A DNA stretch of 47,128 bases from CAZZBK01 sp964652155 (GCA_964652155.1 CAZZBK010000026.1:1-47128), one strand, 5' to 3'. Shown: positions 26,748 through 35,219, counted from the stretch's first letter. Numbers and translations are program-made. The notes: generated by a model from the sequence alone, not told the origin.

Positions 26748-27398
26748 CTACTTCGCCTTTTCAATCACCGAAGCCTTGGTGATCTTCACGGGCGTCTTGG
26801 GACGATCGCCGCCGTCGGTCGGCACTTCGCCAATGGCCAGCACGACCTTGAGACTCTCATCATTCGCCGTCTTGCCAAATACGGTGTACTGATTGTCGAG
26901 ATGCGGCACGCGACCCAAGCACAGAAAGAACTGCGAACCGCCCGAGTTCGGGTCGCTCGTGCGAGCCATCGAGAGCACGCCCGGCTCGTGCAGAATCTTG
27001 TTGAACTCGGCTTTGATCGTGTAGCCGGGTCCGCCCGAGCCGTTGCCGATGGGACAGCCGCCCTGAATGACAAAGCCCTTGATTACGCGATGGAAGCCAA
27101 TGCCGTCGTAGTAGCCAATCTTGGCCAGCGCGATGATGTTCTTGCAGTGGCCGGGGGCGACGTCCGGATACAAATTGAGCAAGATCTTGCCCATCGTCGT
27201 ATCCAACTCGACTTGATAGTCGGTCTTGGCAAAATCGATCGTCTGCTGTGCCGCTTCCACTTCCTTCTGTCGACTCGGGGGCATGGCCTGGCTCCTTTCA
27301 CACGACGCCAGGGGCGTCAAAAATAGTAACACCAACCAACCGTAAGCCCAGAATCTTAGCGGCTGAGACCATCTTGGCAACCGGGTGCAATGCGACAT
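26748..27398 (-). CDS. Cyclophilin-type peptidyl-prolyl isomerase, lipoprotein
   Basis: 216 aa from the ATG at 27398. The N-terminus is a lipoprotein signal (WAYGWLVLLFLTPLASC), with the lipidated Cys in LASC. The cyclophilin domain (about 55-210) shows VELDTTMGKILLNLYPDVAPGHCKNI, IGFHRVIKGFVIQGG and GVLSMARTSDPNSGGSQFFLCLG, with the catalytic FHR and QFF motifs intact. It catalyses proline isomerisation during folding of exported proteins. The frame is open 49 codons upstream, but that part overlaps the permease gene and the lipoprotein signal sits at the chosen start. It begins 4 nt after the permease stop, so it is the last gene of the metal-uptake transcript. Confidence 0.88.
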   Translation of the reverse strand: MSHCTRLPRWSQPLRFWAYGWLVLLFLTPLASCERSQAMPPSRQKEVEAAQQTIDFAKTDYQVELDTTMGKILLNLYPDVAPGHCKNIIALAKIGYYDGIGFHRVIKGFVIQGGCPIGNGSGGPGYTIKAEFNKILHEPGVLSMARTSDPNSGGSQFFLCLGRVPHLDNQYTVFGKTANDESLKVVLAIGEVPTDGGDRPKTPVKITKASVIEKAK

Positions 27399-27402
27399 GC
27401 GA

Positions 27403-28737
27403 TCAGTTCTCCGAAGTTGATTGCTGAGCGGGGGGGATTTCACGGCCGTGCGGGTCATGCTGCGTGTCGCGCAGTTCGTCGGCCAGCGTGGCTTGCAACT
27501 GCGGCCCGATAAAGTGCTCGATCCGCTCGGCCGGCGCGTGGACATGGTCCAGCGGCAGGTGAAAGTGTTTTATCAAATAGGCCTCCCACAAGCGATGGGA
27601 GCGGACCAGTGATTGTGCCTCGCGGCGTCCAACGTCGGTGAGCGTCACGTGATCGTGCTGGACGTCGATTTGTTGGGTCCTTCTGAGCCGGCGCAGGGCG
27701 ATCCGCGGCAACGACCCGCCGCCAATCGCCGCGCAGGCCTCGCGCACCGACAGCGGATCCCACTCGTCGCTGCCGCTGGCCAATTCCTCGTAACGATACA
27801 GCATCGCCAGCAGGTCCTCCCCCACGATCCGCAAGCTGAGCTGCCGCCGCTGCCAGAACTTGGCCAGCAATCCATGCTGCGGAGCAAAGCAGAGCGCCGT
27901 CGCGAATAACCCGCCGGCCACGACGGTCATCATGCCCGAAGTGTTCGTATTGAGCCATGCGGCCCCCAGATAGCCGCCGATCGCGGAGAGAGAAGCGATC
28001 AATGCCGCCCACAGAAGCATCGTGCGCAGGCGATCGGTGAGCAATTGCGCGGTCGTTCCCGGCACGATGAGCATCGCGACCACAAGCACTGAGCCAACCG
28101 CCTCGAACGACGCCACGGTCACGAGCGCCACCATCCCCATGAGCAGATAGTGCACCACTCGGGCACGAATGCCCATCGCCGACGCCAAAGCCGGATCGAA
28201 CGAGGCGATCTTCAACTCTTTCCACAGCACGCCGATGAAGACGAGTGTGATGAGCAGCGCGGCGCACAGCGGCAAGAATGTCCGCGGCACAAGCAATCCC
28301 GCGACAGTCACCATGTCGAACGGCACAAAATCGAGCAGGCCATAGAGCGCGCAGTCGGCATCGAGATGCACGCGCCCGGCGAAGTTTTTCAACAAGAACA
28401 CGCCGAGCGCGAACAACGACGTGAACACCACGCCCATGCTGGCGTCTTCGCTCACATTGCCGGCCCCTTGCAGCGACTCGGTCAGGGCCGCCGTCAGCAC
28501 GCCGACAACGACCGCGCCAACGAAGACGGGCCAAGAACCGAGTTGCTCGGTGATCAAATAGGCGAGAACGATGCCGGGCAGAATGGCATGACTGATCGCG
28601 TCTCCCAGCAAGCTCATGCGACGCAACACGAGGTAGCAGCCCAGAAGCGCGCAGCACGTACTGGCCAGCGCGCCGACCGTCACCACCCAGAGCGCGGTCT
28701 GATGTTGTTGCACCCAGTCGAGCAAAGCGTCGGTCAT
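27403..28737 (-). CDS. Metal ABC transporter permease fused to a DtxR/MntR-type repressor domain
   Basis: 444 aa. Residues 1-290 form an ABC-3 permease of the TroC/TroD/ZnuB type (about eight membrane helices; LVLRRMSLLGDAISHAILPG near the start). The C-terminal 140 residues are a DtxR-family module: a first helix EDLLAMLYRYEEL, a winged helix (REACAAIGGGSLPRIALRRLRRTQQI...VTLTDVGRREAQ), then RSHRLWEAYL and AERIEHF and DPHG-x-EIP. These match the MntR metal ligands His77, Glu99, Glu102 and His103, plus acidic residues in the first helix. This is reminiscent of chlamydial YtgC-R, whose repressor half is cut free. The start overlaps the previous stop by 1 nt (TAATG). Confidence 0.92.
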   Translation of the reverse strand: MTDALLDWVQQHQTALWVVTVGALASTCCALLGCYLVLRRMSLLGDAISHAILPGIVLAYLITEQLGSWPVFVGAVVVGVLTAALTESLQGAGNVSEDASMGVVFTSLFALGVFLLKNFAGRVHLDADCALYGLLDFVPFDMVTVAGLLVPRTFLPLCAALLITLVFIGVLWKELKIASFDPALASAMGIRARVVHYLLMGMVALVTVASFEAVGSVLVVAMLIVPGTTAQLLTDRLRTMLLWAALIASLSAIGGYLGAAWLNTNTSGMMTVVAGGLFATALCFAPQHGLLAKFWQRRQLSLRIVGEDLLAMLYRYEELASGSDEWDPLSVREACAAIGGGSLPRIALRRLRRTQQIDVQHDHVTLTDVGRREAQSLVRSHRLWEAYLIKHFHLPLDHVHAPAERIEHFIGPQLQATLADELRDTQHDPHGREIPPAQQSTSEN

Positions 28738-30038
28738 TATTGGGCCTCCCTGGGCTCATAATACCGGGGCCAACGACCCAACTGACGCAATTTCAATTCC
28801 AGCTCGACAACCAACTCGCGCGGCAAAGCCTCATCGATGTGCTCGGCGTCGAGATCGACATAGCTTCCCGCCAGGTCGGCGTACTCGGTGAGGAACAATT
28901 CCCAAAGCCGATAACCCCGCTCCAAACGGGCCGCGTATCGACGGCCTTCATCCGTGAGCCGAAAATTGTCTCCCGACAGTGCCACGATCGCCCCGTGCTC
29001 GACGAGCCGCTGCAACAGCTTGCGCAACTCGACTGCCGGTTCCGACGTGTGCCGCAACAGGTCGGTCACGGTCACACACTCGAGCGCCGCCGCTCGCTCG
29101 TTGTAAGGGTCTTGTACCGTCAGTTCATAAACCAACCGCAGCACGTTCTGCTGATGAATTTGGGCGCGAAACCGACGTTGTCGCACCGAGCGGGCAATGA
29201 CCCCGCGGCGCGGCGCGAACAGCATCGACACAACGAACAGGACCGACCCCGTGAGCACGATCACGGGACCGGCCGGCGACCAACTGTACTGCGCGCTGAG
29301 CAACGTGCCGACGCCGCCGATGAGCAGGCCGAACAAACTGCTCAGCACGAGCAATGACCCGAGCCGATCGGTCCAAAATCGAGCCGCGACCGCGGGGATA
29401 ATGAGCAGCGCCGACATGAGCACGACGCCGACGGCTGGCAGCCCGATGACGACCGTCACGGCGACGAGCCCCATCATCAGCAAGTCGAGCCGCGCCGAGG
29501 GCCAGCCTTGTACGCGGGCAAACGCCGGATCGAACGAGACGACTTTGAATTCCTTGTAGAGTGCGAGCACGATGGCCAAGCAAATGGCCGATACCCCACC
29601 GACCAACAGCACATCCTGCAAGAGCATGCCGGCCGTTTTACCGAGGATGTACGAATCGAGCCCCGCCCGGCTGCCCGACGGCACGTGACTTTGAATCAAC
29701 TGGCTGAGCACATAGCCCGCGCCAAAAAACACGCTCAGCACGATGCCGATCGCGGCGTCCTCTTTGATTCGCGTGTAGGCGCGGAGGAACGAGACGACAC
29801 CCAGCCCGGCCACGCCACTCACCAGCGCCCCCAGAAGCATCAGCGGCAAACTCCGCTCCTGAAAAACGAGCACGCTGAGGCACAGCCCTGGCAGAGCGGC
29901 ATGCGCGAGCGCGTCGCCGACCAGCGCGCGGCGGCGGAGCACGGCGTAGCTGCCGACCAGCCCAGCACTGGCGCCGAGCAGCGATGTGCCGGCCAGAACG
30001 ACGAGCGTGTTGTAGCTGAGATCGAATGCGTCGAGCAT
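28737..30038 (-). CDS. Metal ABC transporter permease with a degenerate repressor-like C-terminus
   Basis: 433 aa. The permease part (about 1-285) starts LDAFDLSYNTLVVLAGTSLLG and has the family block LRRRALVGDALAHAALPG, with roughly eight membrane helices. The C-terminus (about 294-430) again resembles a DtxR winged helix and dimer domain: VTDLLRHTSEPAVELRKLLQRLVEHGAIV, FRLTDEGRRYAARLERGYRLWELFL, then DAEHIDEAL. Compared with the second permease, the His of RSHR is replaced (RGYR), EHF becomes DEA, and the DPHG tail is missing, so metal binding is probably lost. I chose the ATG at 30038; the frame is open to 30134, overlapping the ATPase gene. It likely pairs with the second permease as a heterodimer. 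Confidence 0.9.
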   Translation of the reverse strand: MLDAFDLSYNTLVVLAGTSLLGASAGLVGSYAVLRRRALVGDALAHAALPGLCLSVLVFQERSLPLMLLGALVSGVAGLGVVSFLRAYTRIKEDAAIGIVLSVFFGAGYVLSQLIQSHVPSGSRAGLDSYILGKTAGMLLQDVLLVGGVSAICLAIVLALYKEFKVVSFDPAFARVQGWPSARLDLLMMGLVAVTVVIGLPAVGVVLMSALLIIPAVAARFWTDRLGSLLVLSSLFGLLIGGVGTLLSAQYSWSPAGPVIVLTGSVLFVVSMLFAPRRGVIARSVRQRRFRAQIHQQNVLRLVYELTVQDPYNERAAALECVTVTDLLRHTSEPAVELRKLLQRLVEHGAIVALSGDNFRLTDEGRRYAARLERGYRLWELFLTEYADLAGSYVDLDAEHIDEALPRELVVELELKLRQLGRWPRYYEPREAQ

Positions 30039-30069
30039 GGCCAGCTTCGCGCGCCGCGAGGGAGTCGCG

Positions 30070-30864
30070 TTAGGCGCTGCGCTCCTGGGCTCGCAGGGCG
30101 TCGCCGGCTGCGTCGAGTACCGTGAGGCGGCCACCGTAGGTCTTGTGCAAATTGTCGGTCGTGAACGTCGTGGCGGTCGGCCCCGCCGCGACCAGCCGCA
30201 TGTTCAGCATCACAACCTGCTCGAAGTAGCGCGGCACGGTGCGTAAATCATGATGCACGACCACAACCGTCTTGCCTTGCTCACGCAGCTCCTTGAGCAA
30301 TCGGAACACGACCTGCTCGGTCGCCGCGTCGACCCCCGCCATCGGTTCATCCATCAGATACAATTCGGCCCGCTGGGCCAATGCCCGGGCCAAAAAAGTG
30401 CGTTGCTGTTGGCCACCCGAGAGTTGGCCGATTTGACGATCGGCCAGATCCGCGAGCCCGACGTGATCGAGACACTCGCAGGCCCAACGTCGCTCGGCAG
30501 CACCGGGGCGGCGGAACCAGCCGAGTTGTCCGTAGGTGCCCATCATCACCACATCGAGTACGCTGACGGGAAAATCCCAGTCGACGGTTTCTCGCTGCGG
30601 CACGTAACCGATCAGTTGCCGCTGTTGGGCCACCGGGCGACCGAGCACCGTAACGACGCCGTTGGCCAGCGGCACCAACCCCAGAATCGCTTTGATAAAC
30701 GTGCTTTTGCCCGCCCCGTTGGGACCAATCACGCCGACGAGACTGGGTCGATCGATCGTCATGTCGATATCCCACAACACGGGCTTGCGATGATACGCGA
30801 CCGTGACGTCGTGTACGTCGAGAATCGGCGGCGGTGTCGAGGCCAGCGTGTTATTCATCGTCAC
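30070..30864 (-). CDS. Metal ABC transporter ATP-binding protein
   Basis: 264 aa. A complete ABC ATPase: Walker A GPNGAGKST (47-55), Q-loop near YVPQRETVDWDFPVSV, signature LSGGQQQR, Walker B LYLMDEPMAGVD and the switch His in VVVVHHDLRT. The Q-loop VPQR-x-x-VDWDFP is typical of the manganese/zinc/iron (TroB/MntB/ZnuC) branch. The ATG (30864) lies 4 nt after the solute-binding protein stop, and the first permease starts 31 nt downstream. A second in-frame ATG two codons later is an alternative start. Confidence 0.95.
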   Translation of the reverse strand: MTMNNTLASTPPPILDVHDVTVAYHRKPVLWDIDMTIDRPSLVGVIGPNGAGKSTFIKAILGLVPLANGVVTVLGRPVAQQRQLIGYVPQRETVDWDFPVSVLDVVMMGTYGQLGWFRRPGAAERRWACECLDHVGLADLADRQIGQLSGGQQQRTFLARALAQRAELYLMDEPMAGVDAATEQVVFRLLKELREQGKTVVVVHHDLRTVPRYFEQVVMLNMRLVAAGPTATTFTTDNLHKTYGGRLTVLDAAGDALRAQERSA

Positions 30865-30868
30865 TTGG

Positions 30869-31831
30869 TCATTTCAACGCGGCGACGATGAGCGAAACGT
30901 TCTTGCGCACCATGCCGACGTAAGTTCCCTCGGGCGTGTCCGCGGCCCCCATCGCGTCGCTGTACAGCGAACCGCCGACGGTCACGGCGTGGCCCCGCGC
31001 CGCGCACCCCTCGATGAGCGCCCGCACATTGCGTGGATCGACGCTGGTTTCGACGAACACCGCTTTGACTTGCCGCAGGGCAATGAACTCGACCAACTCG
31101 TTGATCTCGCGCACGCCCGCCTCGCTGTCGGTGCTCACGCCTTGAATCGCCTTGACTTCGACCTGATACGCGCGGCCAAAATAGCTGAATGCGTCGTGAG
31201 CCGTGACCAACACGCGGCGCGGCTGGGGCACCTGCGCGAGTTGCTCGCGACAGGTCCGGTCCAACTCTTCGAGTTGCTCTCGGTAAAGGGTCGCCTGGCT
31301 TTGGAAGTCGGCCGCATGCGCCGGGTCAAGCTTGCTCAGCTCACGCTCCACGAGCGCCGTGCTCTGCGACCAAAGTTTTACGTCGAACCACACGTGCGGA
31401 TCGAATTGCTCGCCGCCGACGTTAAGCAATTCGGCGCGAGGAATATCGTCCGTGATCGCAAACACCCGTTTGCGTTGGGCGAGGTGCTCAAACAGCTCTC
31501 CCATTTTGCCTTCCAAGTGCAATCCGGAGTAGAAGATGGCCTCGGCTTGTTCGAGCTTGCTGACGTCCCCGGTCGAGGGCTTGTAGAGATGCGGATCGAC
31601 CCCCTCGCCCATGAGCGCCTCGACGGTGACCCATTTTCCGCCGACATTTTTCACGATGTCAGCCACCATGCCGGTCGTGCAGACCACCCGCACCGGGCTC
31701 GACGAGCTGCGTGGCCCCGCCTCGTTGCGCGGGGCCGTGCTCCCCGAACAACCGACCAGAGCGGTCAGCAGAATCAGGCAAGCCACGTGAAGTCTCTGAA
31801 CGTTGTAAGTACAGCTAGGCTGAAGAATCAT
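30869..31831 (-). CDS. Metal ABC transporter solute-binding lipoprotein, TroA-like
   Basis: 320 aa. A lipoprotein signal peptide ends in LTALVGCSG (Cys28 lipidated). The cluster-A-I (ZnuA/TroA) fold has candidate ligands His81 (VDPHLYK), His146 (DPHVWFD), His212 (AHDAFSYFG) and Asp292 (SDAMG). Their spacing (65, 66, 80) equals that of Treponema TroA (His68, His133, His199, Asp279), as I remember it. TroA binds manganese and zinc. There is no His-rich loop as in ZnuA, and the Glu at the third ligand seen in PsaA is absent. It is the first gene of the minus-strand operon and captures metal in the periplasm. The ATG lacks an obvious Shine-Dalgarno sequence. The metal used (Mn, Zn or Fe) cannot be fixed from sequence. 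Confidence 0.93.
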   Translation of the reverse strand: MILQPSCTYNVQRLHVACLILLTALVGCSGSTAPRNEAGPRSSSSPVRVVCTTGMVADIVKNVGGKWVTVEALMGEGVDPHLYKPSTGDVSKLEQAEAIFYSGLHLEGKMGELFEHLAQRKRVFAITDDIPRAELLNVGGEQFDPHVWFDVKLWSQSTALVERELSKLDPAHAADFQSQATLYREQLEELDRTCREQLAQVPQPRRVLVTAHDAFSYFGRAYQVEVKAIQGVSTDSEAGVREINELVEFIALRQVKAVFVETSVDPRNVRALIEGCAARGHAVTVGGSLYSDAMGAADTPEGTYVGMVRKNVSLIVAALK

Positions 31832-31863
31832 GCGAAAAATCGACTCGACGCGAGGGATCGTGA

Positions 31864-31879
31864 TTTTGAGTAATCAAAA
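31864..31879 (-). promoter_or_regulatory. Candidate metal-responsive operator
   Basis: TTTTGA, GTAA and TCAAAA form a perfect 6-4-6 inverted repeat 33 nt before the solute-binding protein ATG, in an AT-rich island. On the minus strand TAAAAT-type hexamers lie just upstream (within 31881-31891) and could be the -10 box, so a bound repressor would block transcription start. A second dyad AGTCA-AG-TGACT is at 31908-31919. The size and position fit a DtxR/MntR/Fur-type operator. Confidence 0.45.
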
Positions 31880-32031
31880 CTTTATTTTACCCTCAGCCAA
31901 ACCAGAGAGTCAAGTGACTAAAGTGACTGTTTGCAATACCTTACGCCGTGTCGACTGATGTTGACCCTGGTCGGCTGCGGGCAGTATGTTTCGCAGCATA
32001 CGCTGCCACGCGCCGTCCAAGCGGTACTCCG

Positions 32032-33156
32032 ATGCGCATCATCGATCGTTATGTCCTCCGCCAGTTTATTCAAGTGTTCATCGTTTGCTGGATGAGCATG
32101 ACGGGGCTCTACGTCGTCTTCGATGCCTTTACGAACATCGACGAGTTTCTTCGCCACGGCGGTGTCTTCAAGACGATGCTGCGATACTACTCGTTCCGAT
32201 CGGTGGCCTTTTTTGATTTGATCAGCGCCGTGCTGGCGATGATCGCCGCAATGTTCACGATGACCTGGATCCAACGTCACAACGAGCTCACCGCCCTGAT
32301 GGCCGCTGGCATCTCCCGCAAGCGAGTCGTCAAGCCGGTGGTCATCGCAGCCGCGATGGTGACGCTGCTTGCCTTGGTGAATCGCGAGCTGTTCATCCCC
32401 GGGCTTCGCGGCGAACTGCTCAAGGACGCGCGCGACCTCAATGGCGCGAATGTCTTTCCGGTCACGTCGCAGTACGATAACCAGACCGGCATCATGATCA
32501 GCGGCCGGCACAAGACCGCCCAGGATCTGCGTGTGTACCAGCCCAGCTTCGTCCTCCCCAAGACAATCGATCCCCAGGAGCGTTCGCTCAACGCCGTCGA
32601 ATGTTTCTGGAAACCCGCGAATGAGCAGCACCCGGCCGGTTACTTGTTCAACCAGGTGACCGCGCCTCAGGAACTGCTTAGCGGTCCGGCACTGACGCTC
32701 AAGGGGGAGACGGTCATTTACACGCCCATCAGCGATCCCCAGTGGCTGCAACCAGGACAATGCTTCGTCGTGTCGGCTACCGATTTCGAGCAGCTCTCGG
32801 GGGGCGGGACCTGGTGGAAGCATACGTCGCTGCCGCAAATGATCCACCGCGCTCATCGCCCCAACGTCTTCTTCAATGGCACGCTGCGGGTCACGATTCA
32901 CAGCCGGGTTGTCCAGCCCTTTCTTGAGTTGACGCTCGTTTTTTTGGGCTTGCCGTTGGTGATGAGCCGCGAGAATCGTAATATGTTCGTATCCATCGGG
33001 CTGTCGGTGTTGCTCGTGGTTGCGTTTGTGTCGGTGTCGATGGCATGCCAGTACTTGGGCGCATCGGGGCTGATCGACGCGCCGCTGGGCGCTTGGCTCC
33101 CGCTGATGATTTTCGTGCCGCTGGCGGTGTATATGTTCGATCAAGTGGATCGGTAG
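32032..33156 (+). CDS. LptF/LptG (YjgP/YjgQ) family permease
   Basis: 374 aa with about six membrane helices: three near the N-terminus (RQFIQVFIVCWMSMTGLYVVF onwards) and three near the C-terminus (LTLVFLGLPLVMS, LSVLLVVAFVSVSMA, WLPLMIFVPLAVYMF), around a large periplasmic domain (about 125-280). The cytoplasmic loop HNELTALMAAGISRKRVVKPV contains the family motif that contacts the LptB ATPase. LptF and LptG form the inner-membrane part of the lipopolysaccharide exporter. Only one is present here, so I cannot say which. The ATG at 32032 is used since the frame upstream (31948) has unlike composition. It is divergent from the metal-uptake operon. Confidence 0.85.
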   Translation: MRIIDRYVLRQFIQVFIVCWMSMTGLYVVFDAFTNIDEFLRHGGVFKTMLRYYSFRSVAFFDLISAVLAMIAAMFTMTWIQRHNELTALMAAGISRKRVVKPVVIAAAMVTLLALVNRELFIPGLRGELLKDARDLNGANVFPVTSQYDNQTGIMISGRHKTAQDLRVYQPSFVLPKTIDPQERSLNAVECFWKPANEQHPAGYLFNQVTAPQELLSGPALTLKGETVIYTPISDPQWLQPGQCFVVSATDFEQLSGGGTWWKHTSLPQMIHRAHRPNVFFNGTLRVTIHSRVVQPFLELTLVFLGLPLVMSRENRNMFVSIGLSVLLVVAFVSVSMACQYLGASGLIDAPLGAWLPLMIFVPLAVYMFDQVDR

Positions 33157-33192
33157 CCGTCGCGGACGCCGCAAGAGAATAGGTGCTTGGCG

Positions 33193-34878
33193 ATGTCCAG
33201 TGCTCGCACGAGTGAAGACGCCGTGCCGTGGGTCGAGGGGCTCACGATTGGCCAGATGATCGAGCAAACCGCCCTGCGGCATGGCGACTCCGACGCGGTC
33301 GTGTTCCATGCCAGCGGCGTGCGCGCGACGTATCGTGAGTTCTTGCAATCGGTCGACGAGGCCGCCGCTGGCTTGCTCGCCCTGGGCATCACCCGTGGTC
33401 AGCATGTTGCGATCTGGGCGACCAACGTCCCCGAGTGGGTCGTCTTGCAGTTTGCCACCGCGCGCATTGGTGCCGTGCTCGTCACAATCAACCCCGCCTA
33501 CCGTCCGCACGAGTTGCAATACGTCTTGCAGCAGAGCGACGCGGTGGCGCTCGTTTTGATCGACCGCTTCAAAACGTCCGACTACTTCGCAATGCTCGGC
33601 GAGGTGTACCCCGAACTGGCACAGGGCCCCGTGGGCGAAGCCCGCTCGCCAAAGTTCTCCAAGCTCAAATGGGTCGTCTCGATCCGCGGCGAGACCCCCG
33701 AGGGAGCGATGAGCTGGGGCGACATGCTCCAGCGCGGAAAGACGATCCCGGTCGACATTGCCCGCTACGGCGAACAGCTCTCGCCCGACGACAAAATCAA
33801 CATCCAGTACACGAGCGGCACGACCGGTTTTCCCAAGGCGGCCACGCTGAGCCACCGCAATTTGCTGCTTAACGCCTACTATGTCGGGCTCTGCCAGCGA
33901 TTTTCGCACGTCGATCGCGTGTGCATTCCGGTCCCCTTCTACCACTGCTTTGGCTGCGTGCTGGGCACGCTCGGCGCGGCGGTACACGGCGCGGCCATGA
34001 TCATTCCCGCCGACTCGTTTCAAGCCACGGCAACCCTCGACGCCATCGAGCGCCACCGCGCCACGGTGCTCTACGGCGTGCCCACGATGTATATCGCTCA
34101 ACTGCAGGATGCCACGTTTGCGGCGCGCGATCTGAAGTCGCTCCGCACGGGCATTATGTCGGGCGCGCCTTGTCCCATCGAAGTCATGCGCCAAGTCGTC
34201 GACCAGATGAGCATGCGCGAGATCACGATCGCCTACGGCCAAACCGAGGCCTCGCCGGTCATCACGCAAACCCGGGCCGACGATCCGATCGAGCTACGGG
34301 TCGAGACCGTGGGGCGGCCGCTCCCCTTCGTCGAGGTGAAACTGATCGACCCCGCCACGGGCGCTACCCTGGGGGACATGCAACAAGGCGAACTCTGCAC
34401 TCGAGGGCATGTCGTGATGATCGGCTATTACAACAACCCCGAGGCCACCGCGGCCGCGATCGACAAGGATGGCTGGCTACACACCGGCGACCTTGCGGTG
34501 CGATTGGCCAACGGCTACTACAAGATCACGGGGCGCATTAAAGACATGGTCATCCGCGGTGGCGAGAACATTTACCCGCGCGAGATCGAGGAATTTTTGT
34601 ACCAGCACCCGGCTATCGAACAGGTTTCGATCGTCGGAGTGCCCGACGCCAAGTATGGCGAAGAGCTCTGCGCCTGGGTCAAGCTCAAGTCGGGGGCATC
34701 TTGCGCGGCCGATGAGCTGCGCGAGTTCTGCCGCGCCAATCTGGCCCACTTCAAGGTGCCCAGGTACGTCAAGTTCGTCGAGGCCTTCCCGCAAACCGTG
34801 ACCGGCAAGATCCAGAAGTTCAAAATCCGCGACGCGATGATGGACGAACTGAAGCTCACCCAAGCTGCAACCGCGTAG
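33193..34878 (+). CDS. Fatty-acyl-CoA synthetase (AMP-binding family)
   Basis: 561 aa. An adenylate-forming enzyme that activates a carboxylic acid to acyl-AMP and then acyl-CoA. The P-loop YTSGTTGFPKAATLSH is at about 207-222, the A5 motif is YGQTEASPVI, the hinge region is DLAVRLANGYYKITGRIKDMVIRGGENIYPREIEEFL, and the catalytic Lys lies in TVTGKIQKFKIR near the end. Overall likeness is to medium/long-chain acyl-CoA synthetases of the FadD3/AcsF2-like branch. The ATG at 33193 is chosen; a TTG two codons earlier is possible. It follows the LptF/LptG-type gene by 36 nt, but no functional link is evident. Confidence 0.9.
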   Translation: MSSARTSEDAVPWVEGLTIGQMIEQTALRHGDSDAVVFHASGVRATYREFLQSVDEAAAGLLALGITRGQHVAIWATNVPEWVVLQFATARIGAVLVTINPAYRPHELQYVLQQSDAVALVLIDRFKTSDYFAMLGEVYPELAQGPVGEARSPKFSKLKWVVSIRGETPEGAMSWGDMLQRGKTIPVDIARYGEQLSPDDKINIQYTSGTTGFPKAATLSHRNLLLNAYYVGLCQRFSHVDRVCIPVPFYHCFGCVLGTLGAAVHGAAMIIPADSFQATATLDAIERHRATVLYGVPTMYIAQLQDATFAARDLKSLRTGIMSGAPCPIEVMRQVVDQMSMREITIAYGQTEASPVITQTRADDPIELRVETVGRPLPFVEVKLIDPATGATLGDMQQGELCTRGHVVMIGYYNNPEATAAAIDKDGWLHTGDLAVRLANGYYKITGRIKDMVIRGGENIYPREIEEFLYQHPAIEQVSIVGVPDAKYGEELCAWVKLKSGASCAADELREFCRANLAHFKVPRYVKFVEAFPQTVTGKIQKFKIRDAMMDELKLTQAATA

Positions 34879-35219
34879 CCACTACGACGACAGGCCGATC
34901 GACATCCCCTCGGCAAAGGTGATCGCCTCGATCTCGCACGAGAATGACCGCGTCTTGGGCCCAAAGCGACACTGCGCGACCGAGCATGTGCCCCTCAAGT
35001 GTCCAGTCGCTGCCAATTTGGCATCGACCAGTTGTGGTCTGACAACCGTGCGGATTCTCCGCAAACGATTATGCATCCATCACTTGTCATCGACATCGAT
35101 GCATTTGGCATACGCTTTGCGTTCTTAGGCTTCGACGTGCAAAGCATTCAGCAACCGGTGCGAATCACCGTTCGCTCGTGTAACCCACCCACATCATCCT
35201 GCTGGTAGGAGACTCTGTC
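34879..35219. other. Intergenic region before the small heat-shock genes
   Basis: About 340 bases without a gene I can support. No CIRCE element (TTAGCACTC-N9-GAGTGCTAA) is visible. Its right end contains the ribosome binding site of the first small heat-shock gene, which can be folded into a short hairpin (35197-35210). A 64-codon minus-strand frame (34882-35076) has no ribosome binding site. Confidence 0.4.
35197..35211 (+). promoter_or_regulatory. Ribosome binding site in a weak hairpin
   Basis: AGGAG (35207-35211), nine nt before the ATG, is the Shine-Dalgarno sequence of the first heat-shock gene. TCCT at 35197-35200 can pair with AGGA across the loop GCTGGT. Such sequestering is how RNA thermometers control small heat-shock genes, but a 4-bp stem is weak evidence. 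Confidence 0.25.

Noticed and set aside
31918..34269. Minus-strand open frame of 783 codons
   Set aside because: It runs antisense to both the LptF/LptG-type permease and the acyl-CoA synthetase and has antisense-type composition.
34882..35076. Minus-strand open frame of 64 codons, convergent with the acyl-CoA synthetase gene
   Set aside because: The composition is not impossible, but there is no ribosome binding site and no familiar motif. I leave it as unsupported.
35040..35219. CIRCE heat-shock operator before the small heat-shock genes
   Set aside because: No TTAGCACTC-N9-GAGTGCTAA-like dyad is present.
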